A stretch of 64,000 bases of DNA from Artemia franciscana (taxonomy: Eukaryota > Arthropoda > Branchiopoda > Anostraca > Artemiidae): NCBI RefSeq assembly GCF_032884065.1, contig NC_088864.1:20997654-21061653 (forward strand), read 5' to 3'. This document shows positions 25,460 through 38,310 of the stretch, piece after piece (position 1 is the stretch's first letter; every line of letters begins with the position of its first letter). Below the pieces are notes generated by a model. That model did no database searches, was not told where the DNA came from, and saw nothing but the letters and a program-made list of their open reading frames with translations. Both the position numbers and the translations under genes were made by a program.

Positions 25460-26810
25460 ACCATGTCCACATGACTTTGAAGACAATTGGGCAACTGATA
25501 TTCGCCTAATTGCATTCATTTGCGTACAGGAAATTATATTTCTAATTATATTTGCCTACTGGGAAAGCCTACTGGAATTGCAATGAGAATGATCGATATT
25601 TTTGGGTTGACTTATAACGAACAATGTCCACAAGGCTTTGAAGACAATTGGGCAACTGAAATTCGTCTATTTATATTAGCTTCGCCTACTGGGAAAGCCT
25701 ACTGGAATTGCAATGAGGATGATCGATTATTTGGGGTTGACTTATGACGGACAATGTCCACAAGACTTTGAAGACAATTGGGCAACTGAGATTCTTCTAA
25801 TTATATGAGCTTTGCCTACTGGAATTGCAATTAGGATGATTGATATTTTTGGGTTGACCTTTGACGAAGAATGTCCACAGGACTTTGAAGACAATTGGGC
25901 AACTGAGATTCTTCTAATTATATGAGCTTTGCCTACTGAAATTGCAATGAGGATGATCGATATTTTTGGGTTGACCTTTGACGAAGAATGTCCACAGGAC
26001 TTTGAAGACAATTGGGCAACTGAGATTCTTCTAATTATATGAGCTTTGCCTACTGGAATTGCAATGAGGATGATCGATATTTTTGGGTTGACCTTTGACG
26101 AAGAATGTCCACAGGACTTTGAAGACAACTGGGCAACTGAGATTCTTCTAATTATATGAGCTTTGCCTACTGGAATTGCAATGAGGATGATCGATATTTT
26201 TGGGTTGACCTTTGACGAAGAATGTCCACAGGACTTTGAAGACAACTGGGCAACTGAGATTCTTCTAATTATATGAGCTTTGTCTACTGGAATTGCAATG
26301 AGGATGATCGATATTTTTGGGTTGACCTTTGACGAAGCATTTCCACAGGACTTTGAAGACAACTGGGCAGCTGAGATTCTTCTAATTATATGAGCTTTGT
26401 CTACTGGAATTGCAATGAGGATGATCGATATTTTTGGGTTGACCTTTGACGAAGAATGTCCACAGGACTTTGAAGACAACTGGGCAACTGAGATTCTTCT
26501 AATTATATGAGCTTTGCCTACTGGAATTGCAATGAGGATGATCGATATTTTTGGGTTGACCTTTGACGAAGAATGTCCACAGGACTTTGAAGACAACTGG
26601 GCAACTGAGATTCTTCTATTTATATGAGCTTTGTCTACTGGAATTGCAATGAGGATGATCGATATTTTTGGGTTGACCTTTGACGAAGAATGTCCACAGG
26701 ACTTTGAAGACAACTGGGCAACTGAGATTCTTCTAATTATATGAGCTTTGTCTACTGGAATTGCAATGAAGATGATTGACATTTTTGGATTGACATATGG
26801 TGAACAACAT
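25460..26810. repeat. 117-bp minisatellite, about 11 copies
   Basis: The unit contains GACTTTGAAGACAATTGGGC and ACTGGAATTGCAATGAGG. From about 25764 onward the period is 117 bp, and the first two copies are longer and more divergent. 117 is a multiple of three, so one minus-strand frame stays open for 346 codons (26782-25742) with a 39-residue repeat. The + frame has a stop in each unit. I see no start context, domain or splice logic favouring a protein. Confidence 0.92.
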
Positions 26811-27224
26811 CCACTGGACTTATATGTAAAACGGTGGACTCAATTTGCTTGGACTCACTGGCGAATAAATGACGTAAGCTTAATAGGCTTGTCCACTTAG
26901 AGTCTCAGGTGGGCTACCGTGTTTTAGGATTGACACATGACCGAGAAATCCTCTGGACTCTCAGGCGAACGGGGAGACCTTTTTGCAGCAGTTTTTTACT
27001 AGAATATATCTAATAAAAAAACCAAACTTTTAAGCATACTTTCGACTATATAGATACTCACAAAAATCAACTTCTTGCTGATTTGTCAAGTGCAACGGCA
27101 AACGGTAAAACGTGAAAAAGTTTAAATGGATTTTCTAGTCGGACATACAATCATGACTGCAAACCTTTTACTTCTTCACAGACCTTTTATCCTCTCAGTA
27201 CTTGATGATAGTCTGTCATCCTAG

Positions 27225-27460
27225 GGCAACTCGCTCTTTGCGCTAAAGTTTGACTATGTTTTTTCAATTCTTCAAGAACGACTTCTGAAACACAAGTGCC
27301 TTTTAATTGGATTAATATGAAGCTTTTTGAAGGGGTACTACAAAACTTTTACGTGAAGAGTGAGGTATTGAGGAGCGGGTAACCCCCTAATATACAGACT
27401 AATTTCTGTTCGTTTCAAGTTTTAATGTTGCTCCTTACTTTCAGTTGAAAAAACTTGTTG
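27225..27460 (+). repeat. Dispersed palindromic repeat family, copy 2
   Basis: Shares CTCGCTCTTTGCGCTAAAGT, GAAACACAAGTGCCTTTTAA, GAGTGAGGTATTGAGGAG, GGGTAACCCCC and CTCCTTACTTTCAGTTGAAA with the copies at 34718-34950 and 33990-34210. About 235 bp. No pol III box is evident. Confidence 0.8.
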
Positions 27461-27680
27461 TTGTTGTTGTTGGTCTTTTTTCCAATACAGAGAGAGTAGA
27501 ATGACAATATATTTGGTGACACATTTATTGGTTTTTGTGCCTTGCGCTCCTAGAGCTAAAAAGCGTCCGAATATTGAATATTAGATTTTCTTTTCTGAAT
27601 GTCTTAGGGTCTATATCCGTTCCAAGTAAAAGTCATCGCAAGTTTTTATCTTGTTTATTTTATTTATCTTGTTTGTCTTG

Positions 27681-27683
<3 letters not shown>

Positions 27684-27771
<88 letters not shown>
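27684..27771. repeat. (TA)n microsatellite 60 bp upstream of a splice acceptor
   Basis: About 44 TA units immediately upstream of the pyrimidine-rich stretch of the acceptor for the exon at 27833. Confidence 0.97.
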
Positions 27772-27774
<3 letters not shown>

Positions 27775-27832
27775 TGTGTATTCATTTTATTTCCTTATCT
27801 TATATGATTATTTAGTTATTTTTTATTTAAAG

Positions 27833-28119
27833 GTAGGAGATTTCCTGTCGATATTTATTATACCAAAGCCCCAGAAGCTGATTATATTGACGCTTGCGTT
27901 GTAACTGTTCTCCAAATTCATGTGACACAATCATTAGGTGACATTTTGGTGTTTTTGACTGGCCAAGAGGAGATTGAAACCTGTTTAGAAATTCTTCAAG
28001 AAAGAACAAGAAAATTAGGAAAGAAAATCAAGGAACTTTTGGTCTTGCCGATTTATGCCAATTTGCCTTCAGATATGCAAGCTAAAATTTTCGAACCAAC
28101 GCCGCCAGGAGCAAGAAAG
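27833..28119 (+). CDS. DHX16: DHX16 exon, start of the second RecA domain
   Basis: Encodes [40 protein letters not shown] (motif IV region), [20 protein letters not shown] and [12 protein letters not shown]. It is very close to fly and human DHX16. With the G carried from the previous exon it gives 96 complete codons and ends in phase 0 before GTATTT at 28120. The acceptor is ATTTAAAG, with a weaker pyrimidine tract just after the TA repeat. Confidence 0.95.
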
Positions 28120-29229
28120 GTATTTTATTTTATTATTTTTTTGCCCAAATCTAAGTTGTAATTAAACAATTTACATAATTCGCTAGAAAAGGGCCGGTGC
28201 TTAAAAAAAGAAAATGAATGTAGAAATTGCAGAATTCTTGAATCTGCTATACAACAGGTTTCTGATATACAAGCTAAAACTATTAGCTTCATTTGGTTCA
28301 TTGTATTAATATTGTTTCAGGCGTATGTAAAACGAATATAGAAGTATAAAAGTTTATCACGTAAAATTAACTTGGGTGTTATTAGGTGTATAAAATGTTT
28401 AAAGTTAGGTATTTAAAGCTGTGTATTTTCTCTATGCATATTGAGTCGGATATGTGTATATAACTTCAAAATTTCTTCAAGACTGTTAGCTAATCTGGTT
28501 GAGATCAGTTTATCATCTTTCTTCTTTTTTTTTGTTCCGCTTCTCATTTTAGTAATATTTCCCTTATCGTAAATCCTAGTTCCGGAGTGTTGACTACTTA
28601 TGCCCCTTGGGCGAGGTATTTGGAGATAGAACTTGTCTTTGTTTTTATCCTTTTTCGACTAGACTTCGTGGGTTCATCATAATTTTCCCCTTTTCTTGGA
28701 GAGCCCTACCTGCTAGCTTTAGGCCAACTTGGGAAGAACAAGAACCTCCCATCAAAAGAGCGGAAAGGGTTCCCCACTGCTCACCAATAACCAGTAACTA
28801 GCGGGAATGGATCCTCTGGACCTGTTCTAGCATGAGAATTTCTTTCTCTCACCTTAGATTGCTTCTTAAAAGATCCCTTCTTTCGTCTTCGTTGGCGCTT
28901 CATGTATTTCGGACTTTCCCCGGGCATGATTTTGGCAGTCATTTCTGGCTCCTCTCGGGTCTCTACAGTCCCATTACTGTAGCGCTAGGGCAATGAGGAT
29001 ATATGTTTTACTTACTTTGACCTAGCTGTATTACTGTTAAGTAGTACGTCAGAGTCCACGCTCGTGTCTACTCATTCCTCGAGTTATACTTTCTATTGTC
29101 TGTAAATATTTTCCTGCTTGACAACCAGTCTATAGCACCCAATTTATGCTAGAGAGTCAACACAATATTTTACAGGTATCAACTTTGGTTCCAATGTTGT
29201 ATTCCGTAAGGCATTTCGTGTTACTTGAA

Positions 29230-30050
29230 GTATCACATCGGTGTTTGTTTTGTTTTTCTTCATTTTATTTGCAAAGCGTTTGTGTGTTTTCTTTGATTTT
29301 CTGTATTTTTTTTAAATCTAGTTTTTTGTTCTTTTTTTCCGATGATAAAGGCTTCCGAATATGAAGCCGAAATATTCAAAGTTTTATCACCATTTTTAAA
29401 TAGATAAGTTTTATGTTTTATTTTCATTGTCTTTGAAGGAAAAACACCCGTTTTTTATACACTTTTGTTCAATTTTATGCATAGCGTTTGCATGTTTTCT
29501 TTGAGTTTTCATATCTTTTTAAGCTAATTTTTTTTCTGATGATAAATATTTCCGGATATGAAGCCAAAATATTCAAAGTTTTTTTTTACCATTTTTAAAT
29601 AAACAAGTTTTGTATTTTATTTTCACTGTCTAAGTAAAAAAAAATACCCGTTTCTTATGTATTTTTGTTTCAATTTTTTGCATGGTGTTTGTGTGTTTTC
29701 TTCGATTTGTCATATCTCTTTAAAGCTAGTTTTTGGTTCTTTATATTCCATAACATTTTTACTTTATTTTCACTGTCTTAGTAAAAAAAACGACAAAAAA
29801 ACCGTTTCTTATATATTTTTGTTTCAATTTCTTTGCGTAGCGTTTGTGTGTTTTCTTTAATTTTTCATATCTTCTCAAAGCTAATTTTTGGTTCTATATT
29901 TCCGATAGTAAATGCTTCCGGATATGAAGCTGAAATATTCCAAGTTTTACTACTGTTCTTAAATAAATAAGTTTTTATTTTATTTTCAATGATTTTAGTA
30001 AAAGAAAAATACTCATTTCTTATACATTTTTGTTTCAAATGCAAATGCAA
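29230..30050. repeat. Tandem array, about 200-bp units, 4-5 copies
   Basis: The anchor TTTTTGTTTCAATTTTTTGC and its variants recur near 29245, 29463, 29662, 29817 and 30028. Each is followed by GCGTTTGTGTGTTTTCTTT and GGATATGAAGCCGAAATATT. The third unit is about 50 bp shorter by internal deletion. Confidence 0.85.
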
Positions 30051-30169
30051 TTGTCGTGTAAGAAATTTTTTACTCTTAAGGGAACTACTTGAAGGTTGTT
30101 GCCACTACCTCCTAAGCCTTTATAACCCATAAAAAGTATAAATTCAATTAACGTCGGGAATCTTTCTTT

Positions 30170-30990
30170 GGGACAGGTCCTTTTAGGCTTTAACCAATGA
30201 AATGTGACCTTCCTATAAAAATGTGTCCATCAAATTAGGTTTAGAAAGCTTTTTATGGGTGCAATTTCTAATAAACTTTAACCTACTATAAGAAACCAAC
30301 CTATTAAAAAATTGACCTATAAAAAGCCACCAATTAAATTAGCATTAACTTTCTGAGAAAGTGGTTATTTTTAGGCTTTACAGTAAAAGATGTGACCCTC
30401 CTATGAAAAGTCGCAAATCAAACTAGTGTTTAAAAACTCTTTAAAGAAGCAATTTGTTTTAGATCTCAACTTGTTAGAAGCGACTAATCTATTGACCTAC
30501 TAACCTAATTGTCCACTGAAAACCCATAAATCAAATTAGTGTTGTGAAGCTAAGAGAATTCCTTTAGGGTTTAACCTATGAAATGTAACCTTATAAAATA
30601 TATTGCAAATCAAGTTAGGACTAGAAAGGTATCTATTCTGGCAATTTATTTTGGGCTTCAACTTATTAAGAATGATCATTCTATAAAAGAGTCGGTCTAT
30701 TAAAAGTCATAAATCAAATTAGCGTTAGAAAACTTCCCGTGGAAGGCTTAAATCTATTGAAAGTGACCAATCACTTTAGGGATTTCCCAGAAAATGACAA
30801 TCATAAAAAAAAAACTTGACCTGTAAAAAACGCATATCAGGTTAATGCATTTAAGCTTTTTATGGGATCAATTCCTTTTTGGCTTTAATTTATTGAACGT
30901 GACCAATCTGTAAAAAGCCTCAAATTGGACATGTGGATAAAGATCCCTTCAAAGAATGTTTTCATTTTTCACGCATTTATAGAAAATGTC
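30170..30990. repeat. Diverged tandem array, about 170-200 bp units
   Basis: Variants of GGCTTTAACCTATGAAATGT recur near 30187, 30375, 30573 and 30741. CGCAAATCAAATTAGTGTTA variants lie between, suggesting an older dimeric unit. Divergence is high. Confidence 0.7.
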
Positions 30991-31947
30991 CATATTACGG
31001 GGGTAAAATTACACACATTTTTTCTTTGCATCTTCCGCAACTTACTAGTGTTACCAGCTTAAAAGCTCCAATTTTCATACAGATATATATCTAGACATTG
31101 ATTTCGAAAGATGCCTCAAGTTACTGATCTAAAATAACGTAAATATCGACAAATTATATAATGATATTTAAGAACTGAATCTTAAAGTTTGATTTTATAT
31201 TGCAAAATATCTAAATCTGGGTGTAAGAGTGAGTTGCATTAGCCTCAAGGGCCCCACATGGCTTATGGGCCTTTTACAGAGTAAACAATGATTATGAATT
31301 CTTGTTGGCTTTTATACCCCTACACAGCCAAGCTCTATTAGTTCGTTCAAGGCCTAATGGAAAAATGGGATCACCCCTGCAAAAGGATTCCTAAGTCGTG
31401 TTTTTTCTAATAAATCTCATGTAGTCACTGATGTAGTATATGATGAAAGGTCTATAATTAGTTACTGAAAGGTTAGTCACTGAATATTACAGTAATTATG
31501 ATATCACTATAATTAGTCACTGAAAGGTATAGTTGTCACTGAAAGGTCTATAATTAACTGCTAATCAAGAAAAGGACTTGCGCTACCTAACTTGTGATTT
31601 TAAGTTTGTCGAGATGGGGATTGGATTTCTTTTTCATATATTTTCTTTCTCCTATATGTTTCTACCTGATCTTGAAGCCTTGGGAGGGAAACTGTGTTGA
31701 AATTATTTCGCCTGTAAACTTGTTATTAAACAAATGGATTATAAACTACGAGATGAGCTCTGAACTATGAGACGAGTGTAAGTTACAAAATCAATACGAA
31801 TTTTTCACCCTGTATAGAGATGGACTTGTGGATAATTACAAGCTTGTGACCTAAGTGTAAGCTTGTGACAAATTTGATGCTTGTGACATTTGGACATTTT
31901 GATGTATGTCCTTGACAAAATGTTCTAAATCTTATTTCTTTTTGTAG

Positions 31948-32964
<1,017 letters not shown>

Positions 32965-33064
32965 NNNNNNNNNNNNNNNNNNNNNNNNNNNNNNNNNNNN
33001 NNNNNNNNNNNNNNNNNNNNNNNNNNNNNNNNNNNNNNNNNNNNNNNNNNNNNNNNNNNNNNNN
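32965..33064. other. Assembly gap, exactly 100 N, between two truncated genes
   Basis: A placeholder-size gap lies between the last visible DHX16 exon and the first visible brahma exon. DHX16 should need about 400 more residues and brahma more than 1,000 residues of N-terminal and ATPase sequence. Either this is a large collapsed region or a false join. Confidence 0.99.
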
Positions 33065-33412
33065 GACGGAAAGTGACCGCAGCGTAGACGGAAAAGTAGA
33101 CATCCATACAGTGGGGCAATAAGAAACTTATGACTGGACAAGACAGAAAAAAAGAAGTTTCAGAATAGATCCCGGAAATGTATATCTAAGTTTTCGAATG
33201 ATACCCAAACTCTGTGAGACCTTAACCCTAATCATGGCTACATGGTTTCTGAATGAAAGGTTCTCATCAAGCAGGGTACCAAGAAACCGGACCACCCGAT
33301 TCTCTGGTCTACACAAGGAGCCTTGTGACACCTGAAGGTGTGTAAGCTGAGGGAAAGTTACACCAATTCGAGAAAAAATAAGAAAATGTGGTTTACCAAC
33401 ATTCAAGACCAA
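33065..33412 (-). pseudogene. LINE reverse transcriptase C-terminal fragment
   Basis: The minus strand encodes KPHFLIFSRIGV, RVVRFLGTLLDENLSFRNHV, VKVSQSLGIIRKL and, after an in-frame stop, VSYCPTVWMSTFPSTLRSLS. FLGxxxDExLSFxxH and the SYCPxVW ending are typical of the palm-to-thumb part of Jockey/CR1-like non-LTR reverse transcriptases. The 3' side is cut by the gap. No poly(A) or endonuclease is visible. Confidence 0.8.
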
Positions 33413-33969
33413 GAATTGACATTAAACCATGACATAACTCTCTCAAATGTTGAAAATAAAACATTTGTCACAATAGTGCACCAACTCATTTGCAGCTTAT
33501 TCATTAGTTTTGCTATCTAAGACGCCAACCATTTTATCTTGACGGAGGAATTGAAAAGGTGCATTTAGCTCTGCCTTTTTCTTGGTGTTGCTTACTTGAA
33601 TAAAAATTCTCTTATATAACAAGGCTATTTTATTGTAAACATCGTGAATGGACAACTTTTCGTTGAACCGGGAGTGGGTGATATCAAATGATCGAACGCT
33701 GTGGTAGTACCTTCAGGCACAAAAAGAAACTTTCATTCAACAACTTTTATTCCCTAGCACATATAAGGGGGTTGAAGTGTTTTTAAGAAAAATTCTATAC
33801 AATTGAAGAGTTTTTCTATGAATTTTAAGTCTATGAATTTTATGGAGACTGTGTTGAATAGTCAAAAGTGTTGTTTTCATACATGTGAAATGAGAAATTT
33901 TTCTGAATTGAAGTTGCTGGTTAACCCTTATGTGCAAGGGTGCCACATAGATTGGAACAGATTGTTCTT

Positions 33970-34210
33970 TTTATGAAAGGGGCTGTCTTCTCCTTAGCTC
34001 CTTACTTTCTACTGTGAAGTTTGGCTTTTTTCCAATTTTTAAAAGAAAATGTGCAATTCAAAAAAAATTCAAAGCTCTAAAAAACTTTTGTTTAACGAGC
34101 CAGGTGTTGAGAAGGAGGGCAGTCCCCCTTATATACAGAGTAATATACAGAGTAATTGATATTTTTTAGTTTTAAACTTGCTCCTTACTTTAGTTGAAAA
34201 ACCTTATATG
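33970..34210 (+). repeat. Dispersed palindromic repeat family, copy 3
   Basis: Has GAAAGGGGCTGTCTTCTCC, GCTCCTTACTTTCTA, GGTGTTGAGAAGGAGGGC and CTTGCTCCTTACTTTAGTTG. It carries the GGGGCTGT arm as copy 1 does, with the right arm of copy 2. Confidence 0.7.
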
Positions 34211-34309
34211 TTTAATTTCAGTTCATGAAACTGTAGAGTTTTGTGAATACAATACCAATGCAGAAAAAAACGATCAATATTTCAATGATTTCTGTTTGGA
34301 TTTTAATGG

Positions 34310-34640
34310 GTAGTCAAACAGTTCGTGATAACGAACTGTAAGTAAGGAGCGATCCGGCTCAACAGTAACCAAAACTCTAAAAAACTGAATTTGATACCAA
34401 TAGATGTATCAAAAGAATTGGCTTATTATGCTGATTCCAAACATATAAGTTTAGTCTTACCCATCAAAAGCTACGAGCCTGAAAAAGTTCGTCTGATTTT
34501 TGAAAAAAAGAGGGAAAGACCCTTTGAAGTCATAGAATTCACACCATCAGATTCAGCGTCTCAAAGAACCCTACTTTAGAGGAAGCTCATATCTCGTATC
34601 TGCAAAAATGTGGAATTTTGGAATTTTTACTAGAAGAAAA
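34310..34640 (+). repeat. Second dispersed repeat family, copy 1
   Basis: Includes CGTGATAACGAACTGTAAGT, ACCAAAACTCTAAAAAACTG and TTTAGTCTTACCCATCAAAA, then TACGAGCCTGAAAAAGTTCG. A shorter diverged copy lies at about 40850-40960 (TTTAGTCTTACCCATTGACG, TATGAGCCTGAAAAC). A 62-codon open frame over it (34391-34579) is not conserved in the second copy. Confidence 0.75.
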
Positions 34641-34717
34641 ATCACGGATGTGTGTTTATTTGTTTTTTCGTTTTGTTTTTCTTTTGTTTTTTTTTTCAGG
34701 GCTGATTGTATTGATTC

Positions 34718-34950
34718 AGCACCTCGCTCTTTACGCAAAAGTTTAAATTTGTCCCAATTCTTTAAAAAATTACTCCTGAAACACAAGGGTCATTTAATTA
34801 GAATAATAAGTAACTTTTGTAAAGTACCAAAAAACTGTAACGTCAAGAGTGAGGTGTTGATGAGGGGGGTAACCCCCTCATATACTTAATAATTTCTGTT
34901 CGTTTTAAGTTTTAATGTTGGTCCTTACTTTTATTTGAAAAAACTTGTTT
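34718..34950 (+). repeat. Dispersed palindromic repeat family, copy 4
   Basis: The best match to copy 2: CACCTCGCTCTTTACGCAAA, CTGAAACACAAGGGTCATTT, GAGTGAGGTGTTGATGAG, GGGGGGTAACCCCC (a small perfect hairpin) and TTTCTGTTCGTTTTAAGTTT. About 235 bp. Confidence 0.8.
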
Positions 34951-36135
34951 TTTCTTTATTTAATGAAACCTAGAGACAATCATTTTTCTAAAGGCAATGA
35001 AAAATTTATGTCAATTAAAGTAAAAGTATATAAAATGAAAAAAGTAAGTAATTATAAAAAATACACAAAACAATAGCCTACTTACAAAAACTAAGATATA
35101 AACTCCCATCATTCAGTTTTTGTTGAGCAATACCGAAGCATTGGACGGATATTATTTAACACTATCGACACTTTTGAACTTGGTTACCCAACACCTAAAT
35201 ATTTAATGCCTTTAGGCTCAGTTTTTATAAGAATTAACGCATTATCAATGTAGTTTGTTCAAAGTAAAACATTAAAATTAAGACTAAGAAAATCAAACAA
35301 AAATGCTTAATTAAATATTTTTAATTTAATTTTGAAATCCCAAAGCCAGTATATTTGAAACCTTTATACTAAATAACTGTAGAAAATAAATCTTTTTTCA
35401 AAGTGACAACTAGATAATACAATCACTTCTGAAAAAAATAATAATAAAACACAAAGAAACGTATCTGTTCTGAAGGAAAATACAGAAAATCCCAGCATTC
35501 CCCTCAAAATAGCCCCTTATTAAGTTGTTTTCCTTGTGTTTTCTATAGTTGTACGAACTTTCTTGTGTTCTAATAACTGCACTAATTACTAATAAACAAA
35601 TACACATTTAGGATAAAAAAAAATTGCGGAAAACTGGCTAGGGGTCACTCAGTTACAAATTAGAACTTACATGGCTCTTTAAGGCGTAACAGAATACTGT
35701 TTTTTTATTCTAACTTGTGTATTATTATTACTTGGTTAAAAATCAACCAGTTTATTTGCCTCATACCACAGAGGAATTTAATTACGAAAAATTGCAATAA
35801 ATACTAGGGAAAATAATGGTGAAACTATCGGCTGATGCTAGCTATCACGTAAGGCTAAATTGGCTGACGTTTAAATTAGTATCGTTCAGTTGAGGAAGGG
35901 GGGGGACTACTGTCATCAGATGCTATGAATCGGGGACTGTTGGAAAGAGGTTAAACTGAACTACATCGGTTACATCCTTCTATTTAGTTTCCTTGGGTCT
36001 CTTACCACTTTTTAAGATATTGTTCTGTGTTAATTTTATTGTCTTTTATCACTGGTATTCGTTCCCGTTTTTCAATCAGTGTCCTGAGCTTCAAAAGTGT
36101 ATGTCTATTGATTTCATATTTTTGTTTCATCCTAG

Positions 36136-36352
36136 CAATTGGGGCTGTTGATGAAAATGCTGCCGCTCAAGAAGACGAAGAAGAAGATGAGCAAGAGGAT
36201 GGAAAACGGGGTAGAAGAGGGAAGAAACGTCGAAATGATAGTGAAGACGAAGAGCCAAGAAAGAAGAGGGGAAAAATTGAAAAGGATGAGCTGGAGACCA
36301 ATAAAAAGCTAATGAAAAAAATTATGAAGAAGGTTATGGCTTTTACAGATGA
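36136..36352 (+). CDS. brm: Brahma/SMARCA4 exon, acidic-basic linker before the bromodomain
   Basis: Brahma is the DNA-translocating ATPase of SWI/SNF (BAP/PBAP) chromatin remodelling complexes. This exon encodes AIGAVDENAAAQEDEEEDEQ, an acidic stretch, then basic RGRRGKKRR and PRKKRGK (possible nuclear localisation signal). It ends LMKKIMKKVMAFTDE, the first bromodomain helix (fly and human have KxMKKIMKKVIxYTD-like sequence). The acceptor is TTTCATCCTAG and the donor is GTAAGT at 36353. The exon opens with two bases of a split codon and ends with GA of a glutamate codon completed downstream. The SNF2 helicase, HSA and QLQ regions are not in the window. Confidence 0.92.
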
Positions 36353-36389
36353 GTAAGTTAATTTTTCTGGGGAATAGCAATAAAAAGGA

Positions 36390-37960
36390 GATTTCTCGCC
36401 ACCTTGATGGGGGGGGGCACTTTCAATGGAGGGGGGATCTCAATGAAATTTTATATTTAGAAGGATATTGTGTCTCAAAGCTCTTATTTTAAATCCCGAC
36501 CGGATCTGGTGACATTGGGGGGAGTTTGGGGGGGTACCTAAAATCATGGAAAAGGCTTAGAGTGGAGGGATTGGGATGAAACTTGGTGGGAAAAATAAGC
36601 AGAAGTCTTAGATACGTGATTGACATAATTGGAACGGATCCGATCTATTGGGAGGGGGGGTTAATTATGAAAAATTAGAAAAAATGACGTATTTTTAACT
36701 TACGAAGGAGTGATCGGGTCTTCATGAAACTTCATTTTTAGAAGGACCTCGTAACTCGGATCTCTTATTTTAAATCTCAACCGGCTCCAGCGTCATTGTG
36801 GGGCAGTTGGGGGGGGGAATCTTAGAAAATACTTAAAGTGGAGAGATCAGGATGAAACTGGATGGGAGGAATAAAAACAAGTCTAAGATACGTGACTGAC
36901 ATAACCGGACCGGATCCGATCTCTTTGGTAGAGTTGAGGGGGGTGGTAATTCGGAAAAATGAGGTATTTGTATCTTACGAACGGGTGACCAGATCTTAAT
37001 TAAATTTGATATTTAGAAGGATCTTGTGCTTTAAAGCTCTTATTTTAAATTCCGACCAGATCCTGTGACAGTGGGGGGAGTTGGAGAGGGAAACCGGAAT
37101 TCTTAGAAAACGTGAAAATTGGGGTATTTTTATATTACGAATAGGTGGTCGGATCTTAATGAAACTTGATATATAGAAGGATCTTATGTCTCAGATGCTC
37201 CATTTTCGGCTCGGATTGGATCAGGGACATGGGGGTTGGAGGAGGGAAACAGAAATCTTGGAAAACGCTTATAGTGGAGAGATCGGGATGAAACTTGATG
37301 GGGAGAATAAACACAAATTCTAGATACGTGATTGACATAATTGGAACGGATCAGTTCTGTCTTTAGGAGCTGGGGGGTATTAATTTGGTAGAATTAGAAA
37401 AATTGAGGTATTTTTAACTTAAGAACGGGTTACCGGTTCTTAATGAAATTTAATATTTAGAAGGAATTCATGTCTCAGAGCTCTTATTTCAAATCCCAAC
37501 CAGATCTGTTGACATTGGGGGGAGTTGAAGGGGGAAATTGGAAATCTTGGGAAACGCTTAGAGTGGAGGAATCGGGATGAAGCTTGGTGGATAGTACAAG
37601 CAAATGTCGTAGATACGTGATTGCCGTAACCGTACTGGATTCACTCTCTTTGGGGGAGTTGGGGGGAGGGTTTCAGTGATTTGACGAATTTGGTGCTTCT
37701 GGACGTGCTAAGACAATTAAAATTTGTACGCGTGTCAAGGAGCTGCACAAATTGACTTAATAAATTCGTTTTCCCAGATTCGACTATCTGGGGGGCTGAA
37801 GGGAGAGGAAAAATTAGAAAAAATGAGGTATTTATAACTTACGAGTAGGTGATCGGATCTTAATGAATTTTGATATTTAGAAGGACATCGTGACTCAGAG
37901 CTCGTATTTTAAATCCTGACCGGCATTAAGCCTCTGATTTTTTAAAAAATCAATCTGTTG
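36390..37960. repeat. G-rich tandem array, about 280-bp units
   Basis: The anchor TAGAAGGATCTTGTG and its variants recur at 36458, 36739, 37014, 37174, 37458 and 37878. Each is followed by AGCTCTTATTTTAAATCCC, GTGACATTGGGGGGAGTTGG and GGATGAAACTTGG, with GATACGTGATTGACATAA farther on. Spacing is near 280 bp with one short (160) and one long (420) unit. Several GGGGGG tracts per unit lie on the transcribed gene's coding strand. Confidence 0.88.
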
Positions 37961-38149
37961 GTTCTTAGAATTTTGTTAGAGCTCATACCATATGAGCTCT
38001 TCGCTCTTAGCTCTTCTTGCCTCGTCACAAGTGCCATATGAGCTCTTAGCTCTTGTTTTTAACTCTTTCAGGTAATTCTAGTGAATGAGCCGGAAGTTGT
38101 TATTTTGTTGCGTATGAATATGTTAGCTTTAGTGTTTTAATACTTTAGT

Positions 38150-38310
38150 GTTTCTGCTGATAACGACCTTTGTATATGTGGTCGAAATATCTATACTTTT
38201 GTAAATGTTTTCACTGTCTAATAAATGGACTCATCCCCATTTTAACGTTTATTTGTCCTTCATGAAAAGGCAGTGTGGTCTTGGAGAGAAAAAAACCTAA
38301 TTGAAGGTAC
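38150..38310 (-). repeat. Relative of the foldback repeat at 13331-13509
   Basis: Minus strand: CCAAGACCACACTGCCTTTT, CATGAAGGAC, AATGGGGATGAGTCCATTTA and GACAGTGAAAAC parallel the flank and arm sequence around 13301-13362. Only one arm is recognisable. Confidence 0.55.

Larger units (their letters stand above)
28120..31947 (+). other. DHX16 intron with two diverged tandem arrays
   Basis: GTATTT donor, TTTTTGTAG acceptor. It holds tandem arrays at 29230-30050 and 30170-30990. 28200-29200 and 31000-31940 hold no recognisable gene or repeat. Confidence 0.8.
33413..36135. other. Repeat-rich intron or intergenic DNA before the brahma exon
   Basis: Contains two palindromic-family copies (33970-34210, 34718-34950) and a copy of another dispersed repeat (34310-34640). 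The rest (about 35000-36100) is AT-rich without recognisable genes. The end is a pyrimidine-rich acceptor, TTTCATCCTAG at 36135. Confidence 0.65.

Noticed and set aside
25742-26782. 346-residue repeat protein gene
   Set aside because: The frame is open only because the 117-bp unit is a multiple of three. No conserved domain or splice signal supports it.
34391-34579. A 62-residue protein
   Set aside because: It lies entirely within a dispersed repeat family, and the second copy does not keep the frame.
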